From positions 734,611-798,610 of the forward strand of contig VXAA01006435.1 of assembly GCA_013399115.1 (NCBI GenBank): a stretch of 64,000 nt of DNA, written 5' to 3'. This document shows, one piece after another, positions 1-13,199 of the stretch. Source of the DNA: Anseranas semipalmata (taxonomy: Eukaryota; Chordata; Aves; Anseriformes; Anseranatidae). The translations under genes and the position numbers were made by a program. Within the stretch, counting starts at the first letter, position 1. Every line of letters starts with the position of its first letter. The notes beneath the pieces are model-generated. The model saw nothing but the letters and a program-made list of their open reading frames with translations, was not told the DNA's origin and made no database searches.

Positions 1-2531
1 AACAGTTTAATGTGTGCAACGGCACTGAGTTTACATCTCAAAATGATAGGGTAATTTCAAACACATGAAGCACTACAAAAAATGCTGATTAAATAATTAT
101 GCAGAACATAACAGAAAAGTCCAACAGCATTTCACAACCACCCTATAAAAGTGAAACTGCTCAGTATCAGTTTTATAGTACAGATTAAATGTTTTAGATA
201 CTAAATGATGAGGGAGGTGTTGTGATTTGACTGGCTTCCACCCACTCCACAGAGGAGTTTGGCATTACATGTCCCTGTATCTTTTAAAAATAAAGCACAT
301 TTAAAGAGGTAAGATAACCAATAAAAGAGTGTTAAGCTGTGACTGCTTGGTCTGAAGTACTACTTACAGGGTGCAGCTGTAACCCTTTAAGGAAACATGC
401 TATTTTATCCTAAAAGGCATTTCCATACTGGACCACCCTTCCAGTGAGAACACACGTGAACATTCGGGATTTCAAATGGCCTCTTCCAATAGCACACCTG
501 CTTCCCTAAGCACTTTTGCTGCCTGTACCTATACACATTACCAATATCCCTTCATCCAGCCCCCTTGCCACCTGCTCTCTAGGTCAACAATATAACCCCC
601 TAAGTAGAGACTTTTTATATTTGATTTACATGAAGTGATAGTAGCATAGGAATATTTCAAAAGATTGTTCCACATTATTCACAACGAAGTTTTGGAAGTG
701 GAAACAAATAACCACTTTCACAGATCCTACATCACTAAAAAATAAGAAGTGTATTAAATTTTGCAGTACCCAAACAACAGCAACAGACTGTTCTGAAAGT
801 TAATCTTTTGTATCAGTTCCATATTTCAAGGCATAGTTATTAAACATGCAACCTGATCTCTACATGACAAAAGAAGCAGCAGATTTTCAGACTAGATAAA
901 AATGAATCTTGGGAAAGAAATAAAGCATCATAGAATTTATCAAAAGCTGGTTCTGATACCCTCATTCAAAGGAGTTCCTCATATTTGTTTCCTCCTATCT
1001 TATCATCTCAAATAATGCAGATATAAAACCAGTTTGACGCCGTAACACACTACAGTTCAGGTTTCACAATAAACTAGATCCTCACTGGCCCTATTATTTT
1101 TCAGGCAGCAAATTTAAAGCTAAAACAGAAAATATATTGGACATTTTAAGCATTTTTTGTTGTTGTTTATATAATATAATGTTTAGTGCATGTATCCTGA
1201 AATTTTATTCTATAGTGACTTCTTGTATACAGAAACAGTTTTAAAACACAATTGTTTCACGGAACAGAAAGAGTGCTGACTTTTTGCACACATCTATACA
1301 CACTATGTCGATGGAACTAGAGTCTGGAAATCTATTTGTTCATTGACCTACAAGGCAACCCACATCTTTTAAACAGATATGTATAAAAGTGTGAAGAAAA
1401 CAGGAGCCCATCACTCAAAATTGTCATTTGCTCTCCATCTTGTAATTTGTCCTTGAATATGTAACTGCACATATGGCACAGACCCACAGGCAAAGTTGGA
1501 TGCTAGAGCCTGCACTGATGGCAGCTTAAATGTAGTCCTTTCAAATTAAAGTGAGAACCATCACTACCTTCAGGATGTTCCATATTTTTGCCAGAGCAGA
1601 CAGCATGATTCCTGAGCTTGCCTTTGACCTTGGCTTTCTTGCATGGTAGCTCACTATCATACCAGTTGGGACAATAGACAAATATTTTTACAGCTATAAC
1701 AGTAAATACATTTCAGTTAATAAGTTAATATTTCACAGATGATGAAATTCCACTGACACTCATTGACCTAGTACCATGCACTCATGTTTTCATTTTTTTC
1801 CTTTGCTGACTATATTTGCTTTAGGGTATCTACCAACCAGCAGGGGATTAATTAAATCTCTTTCTATACATAACCATTTGCATTACAGAAATGATATAAT
1901 GAGGGCTAGAATCTCCAGTTCAGATGGAAAATACAACCTGGCCAGGCAAGGACAAACTGCAATCCATCCATCAGATTAACAGGAAAGAATTTTTCATGGT
2001 GATTAAAAATAAACCACCCCACACTAAGCTTCTCTTTCTCCTATCAGAATCTGTCAAGATAAATAATTTCCTTCTTTTTACCATATCATTGTAAATGGTT
2101 ATTAAAAACAGTGCTTCTCAATTTCTCTCTTAAGTAATGATTACGTCTGAAATTGTTTGCCACACTCATCAGCAAAGAACTTTGAACAGTAACACTAGAA
2201 CCATATCTGTATTGAATGTCAGATTAACCTATGGAACATACTACAGATGTTGTTTTCTGTCTTTTTAGAAACTAAACTCGGAATCATATTGTTAGATTAT
2301 CTGCTTAACTACAGAGATGCTTAAAACACAGAAAACAAATACCCAAACGCTTTCCACTATCATTCAAAATATTGGGAGGACACTGAGTTTAATTCCCAGA
2401 CCCTTCTCAGCACAGTACAGAATTTATACCTGCAAACAAATCCTGAACTGCCAAGCGCAGTGGTTTGCATCTTCCCATATTCCCCGTACTGGCCAAACTG
2501 CCTGGAACTGCCTTCTCCTAAGAAATCTCAC

Positions 2532-2567
2532 CTTCATGGCCACAGATGCCAGATCCTTCAGGACAAT
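2532..2567 (-). other. Candidate 36-nt cassette exon (unproven)
   Basis: On the minus strand, acceptor GGTGCTGTGCAG and donor ATGAAG|GTGAGA flank 36 nt that read IVLKDLASVAMK without a stop in phase 0. A branch-point-like CTATTAAC lies about 20 nt before the acceptor. The polypyrimidine tract is weak. Both MAST2 5' exons end in phase 0, so inclusion would add 12 residues without a frameshift. No known MAST2 isoform that I recall has this segment. Confidence 0.2.
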
Positions 2568-3289
2568 CTGCACAGCACCAGAATAGTTAATAGTATACCT
2601 GTTCACCCAGTGTTATTCTAAATATCCTACAAATTCAAAGCCAACAAAATGTATTCTTTGGATTAGTTCCCTACCTCAACAGAAGTTATCTGTCAGTAGA
2701 AATATCATTTGCAAAGCACATTAACATATAAAAACAACTGTGGGAAAAAAAAAACACACAACTGTTTGGCTGACAGACGACCCCATTTCTCTAAATAAAC
2801 AGTTTATATCAGTCTGCAAACCTATGGGTCAAGAATCAGCCAATGATGCATTTAATGTTTTTAGCATCTTGTGGCCTTTTTCCTCTCTGTAGCTTACAAA
2901 TCCCTTGCTAGTCAGCAAAAAAAAAAGCCTTTGGGTTTATTTTAAATTACAGTCAGCACAGAAGAAAATAAAGCTAAAAGCCCCTTTAAACTTAAAGCAA
3001 AATTCTCAAATACAGCAAATTATTTCCTCGTCCCCCATGAGCCCTCTTGCCTGAGCAACACAAAGTTCTCCCATTGTAGGTAAAGCTGAGGGTCCAGGTC
3101 ACATCTGTGCATTAACCTCTCAGGAATATATGGCTCCAAAAGTTGCCCACTAACCTTTCATATCACTTAACCTCAGGGCTTTTCATAAGATTAAGGCCTT
3201 TGGTTACTTGACCTAAAATAATTACAGAATACATCTCAAAACAGACAAGAATTCACACTTTTCTCAGAATATTTTCAGTGTTGTTCCCC

Positions 3290-3323
3290 NNNNNNNNNNN
3301 NNNNNNNNATATATATATATATA
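3290..3323. repeat. Assembly gap (19 N) plus (AT)n
   Basis: Nineteen N (3290-3308) are followed directly by an AT dinucleotide run to about 3323. The true microsatellite length is unknown. Confidence 0.9.
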
Positions 3324-5841
3324 AGTACTTATTTTTTTAAGTAAGCTGAAGTGTCTTCTCCATCTTATGGACATTACATCATGCTTCGAAGCCCAAAATA
3401 TAACATTACACAGTACACCATGGGCCTGACTGAACCCACTCATGGTAACAAAGGCGACTGAAGCCACACATCATGGCTTGGATAGGCGGATGACAATAAA
3501 AATGCTGTATGCAAACCACATTCCCAGTGGGTGAGTGGAGAGCTGCCCAGCCCCAGGACCAGGGCAGCTGCCACAGCTGAGCTACAGATCATGTGCAGAT
3601 CATGGTACACATCGCTCGCTAAGCAGAACAATGAATGACTTGCAATTCTCAAAGTCTCATTTCCTCCGCAGGATTCATTCCTATCTCTTATTTGGGACTA
3701 AGAGCACGGGGTCAGTCTAATTTCATGCTATGAATAAGGCAGCAGCCTTTCTTTTCACAGTAAAGAAAACGGCTAGTTTCATACTTGATCCCAAGCGTTT
3801 CAGCTGAGGTTAAATAGTGAATGGTTTCTGAAAATTAAAGACACCTGAGAACCCTGGTCAAATTAAGAACAGCAGGTACAGTAACTCAGCTGTTCAGTCC
3901 TTAGATGTCAGCAAACGAATTTACTATCAACTTGATTGTCTTCCTCAAGGCTAAAAAAAAATTTTTTTTCAAACACATTCGCCAAACTTACCTTTAAATA
4001 ATATGTAGCACATAAAAGATCGTGTTTTCAAGGTGTAACTTAATTTGCAGCAAAAAGTAAATTTAAAGATTACTGTTTATAGTTTGCAGCCCAAAGAGTT
4101 GTAGATGGTGCGGAAGCATAGAACAAACAGCAGAGCAGAAGGCATATTTGCTCTCCTATCAGTGAATACATAAATTGCCACAGCAATAGCTTCAGAAAAC
4201 CATTATGATAACTTACTCCTTGAAATAAACAAGCCACCCAAAATGTATGGATCAACTACATAAAAGGCGAGATGCATGGTAGCCTTCTGCAAATAAAAGG
4301 CAGGTTATACTTTAAAATCTGAGAAATAACATACTTAACAAATGCTCCAAATGTCTGTTATATATATTATATTTTTGCACAAATCAGCCTAAGGGAGAGG
4401 GAATATTGAGAGGAATAAAGCGCACAGCTTTGACAGCTCATTAATCTTTCTCGTTACTTAATTCTAATTTTACAAGGCCATGAAGCAGATTACTGATCCA
4501 CCCAGTGTGTGGAACAGGCTGCCCAGCACTGAACACACACCCAAAATAAGGGGAGTGACTGTTCAAAATTCTCTTTCATTTTGCCAGACGGCACGAGTTT
4601 CAGAAATTTAAGTCCAAAGGTCATGCCCTACAGAATTTTGGAAAATGCAGAAAAGAGTGTCATCTCAGAGACATACAGGACTGCAGTTGTAATGCTATTG
4701 TTAGAAACTGCTCTTTAAATTACTCTGTCTTGACTTGCACCAAAAATTCCTTCAAGACTGGGCATGCAACGATCACAAGGAAACAGTCACAGCTGCTAAA
4801 AATGCCAAGAGCATTACAAATAAACAAATCCAGTTTTATTCTCTCCCTTGTTGGCTCGTACTAATATTAATCTATGATTAAGTCAATTGTCATTCCTACT
4901 ATACACACATCAAGTCCTTAAATGGTTGTTTCTAAAAGAACTGACAGCTGACATCAAGGCTACTGACCACTAATTTTACTTTTAAAAATCTTTAAGCATC
5001 TTTTGTTCAGTTTAAAACTCAGTACTCAAGCCCAGCATAATTTTGGTGAGTTTTACCCTACATAAAAGTTGTATAAAACAACGGGCATCTCATCTGAAAA
5101 CTCCTGGACCTACTCACCATATCCATTCAGTGCACTGGTAATGCATACTGTGAACAAAGATCAAAGGTTACAGAGAAAATTATATTGAAATACGTAGGTA
5201 GAGAGAATCTGACACTGTAGTTAGACCAAGAAAAGGTACACACTCAGCTCAATATCAACGTTACCATCAGACATCTAACAGTCGAGAGTCCTGCCTATTC
5301 TGTCAGGTTTCTCACTGACCCCCCAGTCACTGAGTATTTGGGAAGCAGACAGGCAGAATGAAGTTGGTTCTTTCTTCTTGAGAGGCATTCTGCACGTCTT
5401 CATTTGCTTTGTCAATGTTAAGCTAAGACTTCTGACACATCAACAGAAATTTATCTTTACAACAGCATAGTCCTCGACTAATCTAGACAAAAAGAAAATC
5501 TGTATTAGATCAACCTCCCAGTTTAGCAACCCCTGAAAAAAGACCAAGTTTCTCAACAGTAAACCTCTGGAGAAAGTCCTAGGGAAGAGAAACTTCTTAG
5601 CTCCTCAAAAAGCCTCCACAATGGAGGCGTCTCCCATCCTGCCCTAAAGCTGCACCAAGTCCCTTCCACATAGATCATGTGAAAACACTCTCAGAAATTG
5701 AAAGCATAAGCAATCAATTTTAAAGATATTTAGTAATTAGCCCTAAAAGGAATTCCAAGCACATAAAGCCCCCTTGCCTTCATGCAGTTTATGACTGATA
5801 GCATCTGTAACCTCACGAGGCATCCATTAAGTTCAGTAGTT

Positions 5842-5892
5842 AATTACATCTGTTCTGAGTGGACATTATTTACAGAACAAGCAGATGTAATT
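5842..5892. repeat. Inverted repeat / hairpin with homeodomain and E-box motifs
   Basis: AATTACATCTG (5842-5852) is perfectly inverted at 5882-5892 as CAGATGTAATT. An inner pair TTCTG (5853-5857) and CAGAA (5873-5877) brings the arms closer around a 15-nt loop. Each arm joins a TAAT-type core to a CATCTG/CAGATG E-box. Confidence 0.7.
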
Positions 5893-7752
5893 TTTCATTG
5901 CTTAGCTAGTCTACACGAGGCGCTCCAGCTTACCCCTCTCGAATCGCTGCTTCTCAACAGAAGCGGGGAAGGGGGGACAGGCAAAAGGCGTTCCGATTGT
6001 TTTTGCAAAGGAGCAGTTACAGACAATCACCAGCTTTATGAAGAAATCCACGTGCTGGGCACCATAGGAAAATCTGGAACAGGGAGGTGCCCGGTAATAT
6101 TTACATCTTTGTAAGAAGCCAACAGAATTCGAACTGCTCTTTTTGCCCTCATTGGTGAAGGGTACAATACTGCTCATGTCCTCTGCGCTTCAAATGGCAG
6201 CCAAACTGAAACATAAATCCTTCACAGACGTGATGAAAGAAAGGGCTCTGTTGCTTCATTCCCAGATAATATTTACAGCTAAAGCAAATAGCCACAGAAG
6301 GATTGTATTTGTAGTTTGTATATAGGAAGAGATTAATCCCCTGGAAATACGAGGTGGTTATATGCTTAGTGTGGCTCACTTCAGAGTTATAACACAAAGG
6401 ATTTCTACAACTACCTTCTTACAGTTCCTTCTGGAAAACAATATCTTCAGTGAAAAACAGAGTGAAACGTGCTCTCCTATCAGCTCTTGCACACAGAGTT
6501 TTAAACAGGTGTTTTATTTGCTTAGGAATATTTATATTACCATAAAGAAATGGCAATTAAATGCTCTTCTTAATTTTGATCAGGTAAAAGAACTGTAACA
6601 ACCACCAAGCTTAACCTATCTTGGACTACGTTAATTTCAAGGGAACAACACTCCCTGTCATGTTCGCATGTGACAAGACTCTGAAGGTGAAATATAAAAT
6701 GCAAAACTGCAAAGTAGTGTGAGGCCAAACCCAAGATTAATTTACGGATCAAACTGAGTGTGCTGAAAGGTTTATACTGGTGTATGCAAGACAATCTTCA
6801 GACTTAGAGGGGGCAGAACATATCTCGGGAAAGCAACATCTATTGCTTTCAAAATGAAAGCCAGCAGAGCTGGGAATCATGGACACTGACTGACCTCATC
6901 CCTGGGCTTACTTTTAAATAACCACAGCCAGGCTGGTCCTTCTGGTCTAACATAAATTGTGCAAATGTCAAGTGAATTCAGGTTTTTGGATCTCTGTGAT
7001 TTCTTGTATGAAAAAAGCATGTGATCTTTCACAGATTTATTTCTGAACAACCTTACATTTAATACAGTTGGATATTTCAGACTTACTTGGTGCCAAGAGA
7101 TCTGTTTCAGAGCAAAGGAAAATTCATCCCCAATTACAGTACTGGTAAAATACAGACACGCACTCCCAAAGCACAGATTTGAGAAACTGCAGACTGTGCC
7201 TAATGACTTTTAGTTCTGATGGGTGATTAGTGTGCTCTGTAATGGACTGACAGAAACAGCTGATTCTATTACGAGGACATGCTCTGGCTAGGATTTTCTC
7301 TCTGTTGCGTTTAAATTATAAATATGAACTCTCTTGAAAATATATGAAGACAAAAGATATTAATCAATCTGTAAACTTCTGTCTTCTGTCCTTTACAGTA
7401 CTTCAAATTAAAACAAACAATGACTTCATCACCGGGAAAAGACTCCCAGGTATTCCAGGCTGGCTGTACTGTCATTACTCTTCCATACTATCAAGCACAC
7501 AGGCCTCCTAATCCTCTAAGCCTTCCAGCCTTTTGGAAGAAACCGCAAGGTTTTGGCTCATCCAGGTGTTGGCTTCAAAGGCAGATTTTAAGGAATATTC
7601 CAGTTCATATCTATGGGTGCAGAAAAAATTTGCAACACTTGCACATTCATCAGAAATTGTCACTGAACAGTCCTTTTCTCCAAACAGGATTTAGAAAGGG
7701 TCTTTTCCTGAAACTGATAGATTACATCAGATAGATGTATAAATAAAAGATG

Positions 7753-7777
7753 TATAAATCTATCAGATAGATTTATA
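7753..7777. repeat. Perfect 12-bp-arm palindrome
   Basis: TATAAATCTATC, a single A, then GATAGATTTATA. Just upstream (7715-7745) diverged copies of GATAGAT/GATGTATAAAT occur, so it probably arose from local slippage and inversion. Confidence 0.75.
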
Positions 7778-9670
7778 GCTGGTCTCATCAATGTCCTTGT
7801 TCGTGCTTTTAGGTTCAATTCAATACATGCTTAAAGCATTCAGCTTATAATAGCTTCTGGGTAGTGAGCACACGATGGCTTTATTTCAACAAATCTTTAA
7901 CACGGTGTTTTCAGTTCAGTGTCTTTAATGTACTGTGGAAACGCTAGAATACCAGAATCTAAGCCCATGCTTCTCTGATACACATCTCACACAACCTGCA
8001 AAAAGTTATATACACTGTGAAGAAAAGTAGCATGCAAAGTGTAAACCACAATACAGGCAAACTTCTAGGACATCTAAAAAATGAAGTAATGAAGTACCAA
8101 AGCAGTGCAAACACCAAACAAAAAAAAAAAAAAAAGCCATGTATCTCTGTACAAGCGTTCTCACAGCTGTTTTTCAACAGTTTTGCTGCATTTTTCTTTT
8201 GCCTATCCCACTCTGCTAACAATCTGCCCCAATCCCATAGCTTTTCTCAGAGTGGAAGTTACAGTTCTGATGTGCTTACCATGTATGTTAGAGGATGTTT
8301 TGTACAAAGAGTATTTGTTATAGATCTTAAAACTCTTAATTTTCATGATATCCATTAATAAAATAAGAATGTTCACAGAAGTTTTTGTATTTTTGTTTGA
8401 GAGGGACCAAACTACAAAGAAAAAGCTAAAAAGCTCTAAGTTTAGTGACCATCTGTGAAGAAATAACCCGAATAGCTTGCAAAGACTCAAGCTTTAACTT
8501 TCCAATAGCAACCTTCTACCTATATGCTGTTTGGCATAATACACTGTCTTCTCCATCAAGAAAATTCTTAGTTTGTTTAAATGTTTAACTCCTTAACCCC
8601 CATTTAGACATGAATGTTTTCTCCCAGCCACCATGGCCACGACACACCTGCAAGCTGCAGGACTCACCGCAGTCTCACAACAGAAGTGCAACTTCAGCAG
8701 CCAGAACAAAGGATTATCAAAAGAATCAAAAGTGAGCCTGTAAAATCATTCATCACCTACAAAAGCACACCTGAACTTGGTTTATTAATTTACCTCTAAA
8801 TTTAAATTTTGTATTAACTGATATTTTTCATTTCTATAAAACAGTTTAGAAACAGATAAAATAGTTTCAACATATTCTGACTGCAACAGGTTCAAATCTC
8901 TTTGAATATATTTTCACTCATTTCACTATAGTTTCTCACAAAGGGAAAACACAGCAAAGAAAAGGAAAGATGGAAAATGATTCTTATTTCAATCTTCTTC
9001 TTGGGGATAAAACATTACAGCAAATTCACCCCAGTGCTTTAAGCATGTCAGTTTACTACAGCTAAAAGGTACACCTTCAGTCTGAAGCTTTCTGGATTTC
9101 AGGGTTTATTTTTAATGCACACTTTGTATTTGCGAAATTCAGGATTTTCATAGTGGAAAGCAAGACCACTATCTAACCCAGGAATTACAGATGATTGGCC
9201 ATAGGGGGGATTTAAGTAGCATATATAAACCCAAAGTAATCCTGGTGCAGCTTCTGGCGTTATTGCAGATTTACATATATGTTAAATAGCATTCTTGACT
9301 TAACATCTTAAAGAGTCTTTTCTCAATTATCTGACAAAAAATCAATTCTTATTAATTCCCCACCATCTTCTTAAATAATGAATTAGACCTTTTTTTTTCT
9401 GCCCATCATTTAGTTTTATAGAAGTATTCATCTTTAAAACAATTGAAAACATCAGCTTGACATTTAAGAGAAAAACTGAGATAGCTCACACAGACAAGAA
9501 CTATCAGGGGTTTCACAAGAAAAAAATACATATCTTCCGAGAAAAAAGCAGTGTTTCTGATGTGGTATGTCCTCCGTCTCACTAGTAGACGAGCTCCCGT
9601 GAAAGTGAGTTGCTTTGTAAACATGGTGTTGGAAGGTATTTCAGCGGGAGGTAAAGCAACGCAAATCATC

Positions 9671-9687
9671 CTCCCTCCCTCCCTCCC
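9671..9687. repeat. (CTCC)n microsatellite
   Basis: About four uninterrupted CTCC units. Confidence 0.85.
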
Positions 9688-10539
9688 CTAAAGCTCTAAG
9701 AAGCTAGCCAGGGTTTATGCCTACTCTGCTTAAATTGCAATGGTACAACTTGCTTAAAAATCAATACACGTTATGTCTACTTATTTAAAAATCAATCGAC
9801 ATTAGAGATTAATAAAATATTCTTTTAATTTTTCCAGTAATTATAACCGAATGTTTATAAGCCTCTTTCTACCCAAGTTTAACAATAAATGCAGATGTAC
9901 ACAGCATTTAAATGTATACCGATTCTAGAAAGCAGAAGCTATAATGTAAAACAAACTATGGAGAATCCATTTGTAAAATACCTACTGAAGAGTACTAAAC
10001 TTTGTTTTTCAGTCTAAATACTTCCATTTTTTCTATTTTCAGTATAATTAAATACACTGAAATATACAATTCCACTGCCTGTTCACTCCTAGAGAGGTAA
10101 GGAACAGGACGTAAAACTGACAAAGCAAGTGACTAACAAAAAGAAGATGATATTTCCAAAACAATACAGGGACTTCAATGTGTGCCATTAATTTCAATGG
10201 AGACAGTGGGGAATTAAGTTCATTGCACTGTCTGAAAATCTCCCTCTGAGTTTTTCTTCATACGTGACAGGATTTTGCGTTCGTGGATTCAGGTATTCCT
10301 ATCAAGGTAAGTCAGTCTCTGGAGCCTGAGGAATGCAGGGGGCAAGAAAGGGCAGGGGAGGTAGGAAAAAAAGAAAAAAAAAAAAAAAACACACAAAAAG
10401 GCAAATAAACTATGTAAGAGCAAGATACAGAAAGGGCAGATGAGACTGCCTACACTACCAGTTAGCTGTCATGTCCACACTGAGCAACACAACAAGGCAG
10501 AACCTGGAAGAGGCTTGAAAAATAAAACTGAAGTATACT

Positions 10540-11012
10540 TGGCATCAAACAACAACCCTCGTATAACAGGCATCCCAAACACCTACCCAAAGGAGGATAA
10601 CCCATGGAAACAGCATTGTCAGTATTAACTCTTCAGGAATGATGAAATAAGATGCATGGGCAGAGAGGTGGCTCTGTACGCGATGTTTATCAGGATAAAA
10701 ATTACAGAGGAGAAGTATCATGGAATCTCTGTGGCTAGAAAACCCAACTGTAACAGTAAAAATGCAGTGTTAGCACTGTGCTAGCAAATCCCTGAGCAGG
10801 ACAGTGACAACAATCAAGAAACACTAAATAAAGGTAGGGAAGCTGCAAAGTCATGAGAGTGGAAGATTTTAGTTGCCCACACAGACTGGGCCCACACCTC
10901 ATTAGGATAAGGCACAGAGAGAATATTTTGGACGCAATAAATGATTGCTTCCTGCAAGACTACTCTGAATTCCAAGAAGTGATGCTATTTTGGATTTAGT
11001 CTCAAGTCCTCT
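10540..11012 (+). mobile_element. Degraded CR1-type LINE, endonuclease part of ORF2
   Basis: The order of phrases follows CR1 ORF2 nucleotide sequence as I recall it. It runs from 'catggaatctctgtgg' (10717-10732), through 'gactgggcccacacctcatt' and 'attttggacgcaataaatga' (10925-10944), to 'ctattttggatttagtctca'. The translated pieces resemble the endonuclease motifs around DFNYPDIDW and the following LD...ND.F segment. Frameshifts and stops are present, so this is an old dead copy. Ends are approximate and subfamily is not assigned. Confidence 0.6.
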
Positions 11013-11834
11013 ACATTCTTTTTAATTTTTATTGCCCACAGAACGATTCTGTTTTGAGGTGCAGCATTCCTCCTAGGCAGACGCCTTCAGTCCCCAAAGG
11101 CTGATCAGTTCCCATCACATCTAATCCTTCCTTTTTAAACCACCATCTTGTCTGCACATTTGGGCTGCTCATCTCTGCTTGTCTACAGCATCCCACACAT
11201 GGAGCTGCAAGGTATTAGAAAATGTTATCACAGAAATCCTGGATTTCAGTGTCCTGCTTAGCAACCTGAGTTTAGCCTCAAGAGTATCCCTCCTCTAACA
11301 TCCTACATCACAAATCCAGTTATCTGCATCTGCTAGCACATCTCCCACTATCACAATCTGCTGCCCCCTCCCCTTTCAGATCACCTCTGCTGCAGGAGCC
11401 TCCTCAGGAGGGGACACAGGGGCATCGCCTGGAAAATGGGTCTTGTCTAAAAGATTGGATCCATGCTTCCGAGCGGGTCTGCCTTCTTTTTCTGAAATCC
11501 ACGTCGTCTGCAGCAGCACAGCCACAGCCAAGATGGAAGTACCCTATAATGTCCTTATAGGTCTCAGCTATGAATGATTCTACTCTTTAAACTGCTCCAG
11601 TTCAGATACTTTCAGCTTAAATGAGCAAACCTGTTCTCTCAGTGCTGGAAGCTCCATGAACCGCATGCACACATTAAAGCCCTGCTCCTAACCTACATAA
11701 TCATATATATTTTGCATTCTGTGCCATAGCTAAAGAACCCTCTACTTGGCCACTAGATTTCTACTTGTATCTTGTGCTTAAACTGCGTTAGGTATTGGAA
11801 GCTACTATTAGTTAAGCTTCTCCTTCAAGGTGAC

Positions 11835-11960
11835 AAGCAACAGGACACAAGGAAATGGTCTCAAGTTGCACCAGGGAGGTTTAGAATGGATATTAAGAAT
11901 TTTTGCACAGAGAGGGTGGTCAAGCATTTGAACAGGCTGCCCCGGGAAGTGCCAGCCAAT
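11835..11960 (+). mobile_element. CR1 LINE fragment, region near the 3' end
   Basis: The stretch reading 'gaaatggtctcaagttgcac', 'cagggaggtttagaatggat', 'gagagggtggtcaagcattt' and 'gaacaggctgccccgggaag' closely follows the CR1 consensus upstream of its 3'UTR. It is truncated at both ends, with no terminal repeat seen. Orientation is plus, opposite to MAST2. Confidence 0.87.
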
Positions 11961-13178
11961 CTTCTTACTGTCCCTTGTTCCCTGTACAAATTAGAGAATT
12001 CTGTTACTTCCACTCTTGTGTCTCTGAACAGGCTAAGCATTCTCCATTTCCCATATGGTCAGACTGAAGTTGGGCAATGTTTTACGTGTGTGATACACGT
12101 CACATTAACAAGTTTTTAAAAAGGGAGAAGATTAGAAGTAAATAATTGATTTGATTACAGCAAAATGCCAGATAGGACAATGCAATTTTTTCCATTAATT
12201 CCAGCATATGGTACATCAGTATATACTGCACAAGAGCAAATGCGTGTATTTTCTATACATCCCTAGCAATTTGAGAAATGTATTAGGTGAGCAGCCAACA
12301 CAATGCCAGAACTGATATATACACAACTAACTACTCATACACCTATGTAAGGCCAAACTAACACTAATTTCAAAAAGAAAAGGATAGGAACTGTGAACAG
12401 TTCCCTGAAGACAATGTACAGCTGGAGCTTGGAAAAAACGCAAGCAAGCTGTTAGGCAGCATCAAGGACAGGATGGAACATAATATGGAAATTGCCATAA
12501 TGCCATTAGCTCCGTCAGAAACATATCGGCAGCCATGTCTGGTTCTGGTCATGTCATTCACAAAGACAAATCCCAGGCTCACAGCCAAGACAGCCAGCTA
12601 CTATTCTTAAAATTAATTTTGCTATGTAATATATAATTGAGCCTGAAACTAGAAAAAATGGGACAAAACTATCTTCAGGACTCCAAGCACTAAATTTAAG
12701 GAACAACATTTTAGAGGAGAGTAAATAGTTTGTCCTTCTAGACAAAAGAACAGAAGCATCTTCAAAGGTCTGCAGGGTGACAGCACAGGCACCGCCTTCC
12801 ATAGTTCAGCATGGGAGTGTCTCCAGTACAACTAAAAGAAATCAACGTTCAGATGCTGGCAGCCTTCATTCCAGCTAAAGTAGCCTTTAGCTGCAGTGAT
12901 GACAGTCTCTTGGATTCATTGAGTAAACTCATTTGAAAATTCCCATGGAAGGAAAGCTACTCAGAACAAAGGACAATGCTGCTACAAGAACTGATTCATA
13001 ACATGGGTGCATATAAATGTGCTGGAAATGGAAATTAAAAGTTTCTAATTTTCAGCTGATCACATTTCTGAAACTACAGCAATACAGATTATGAAGTATC
13101 TACATTCCCTGTGGTCCTAAAGAGATAAAATGATAAAGTTGGGCAGTGTATATACATTATTCCATACATATCACATGT

Positions 13179-13199
13179 GTACACACACCACACACACAG
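13179..13199. repeat. (CA)n microsatellite, interrupted
   Basis: ACACACACCACACACACAG, preceded by a short TGTGT giving a small inverted match. Confidence 0.8.

Noticed and set aside
4495..4565. 'ggaacaggctgcccagcact' as another CR1 fragment
   Set aside because: Only this short phrase matches; flanking sequence does not follow the CR1 consensus.
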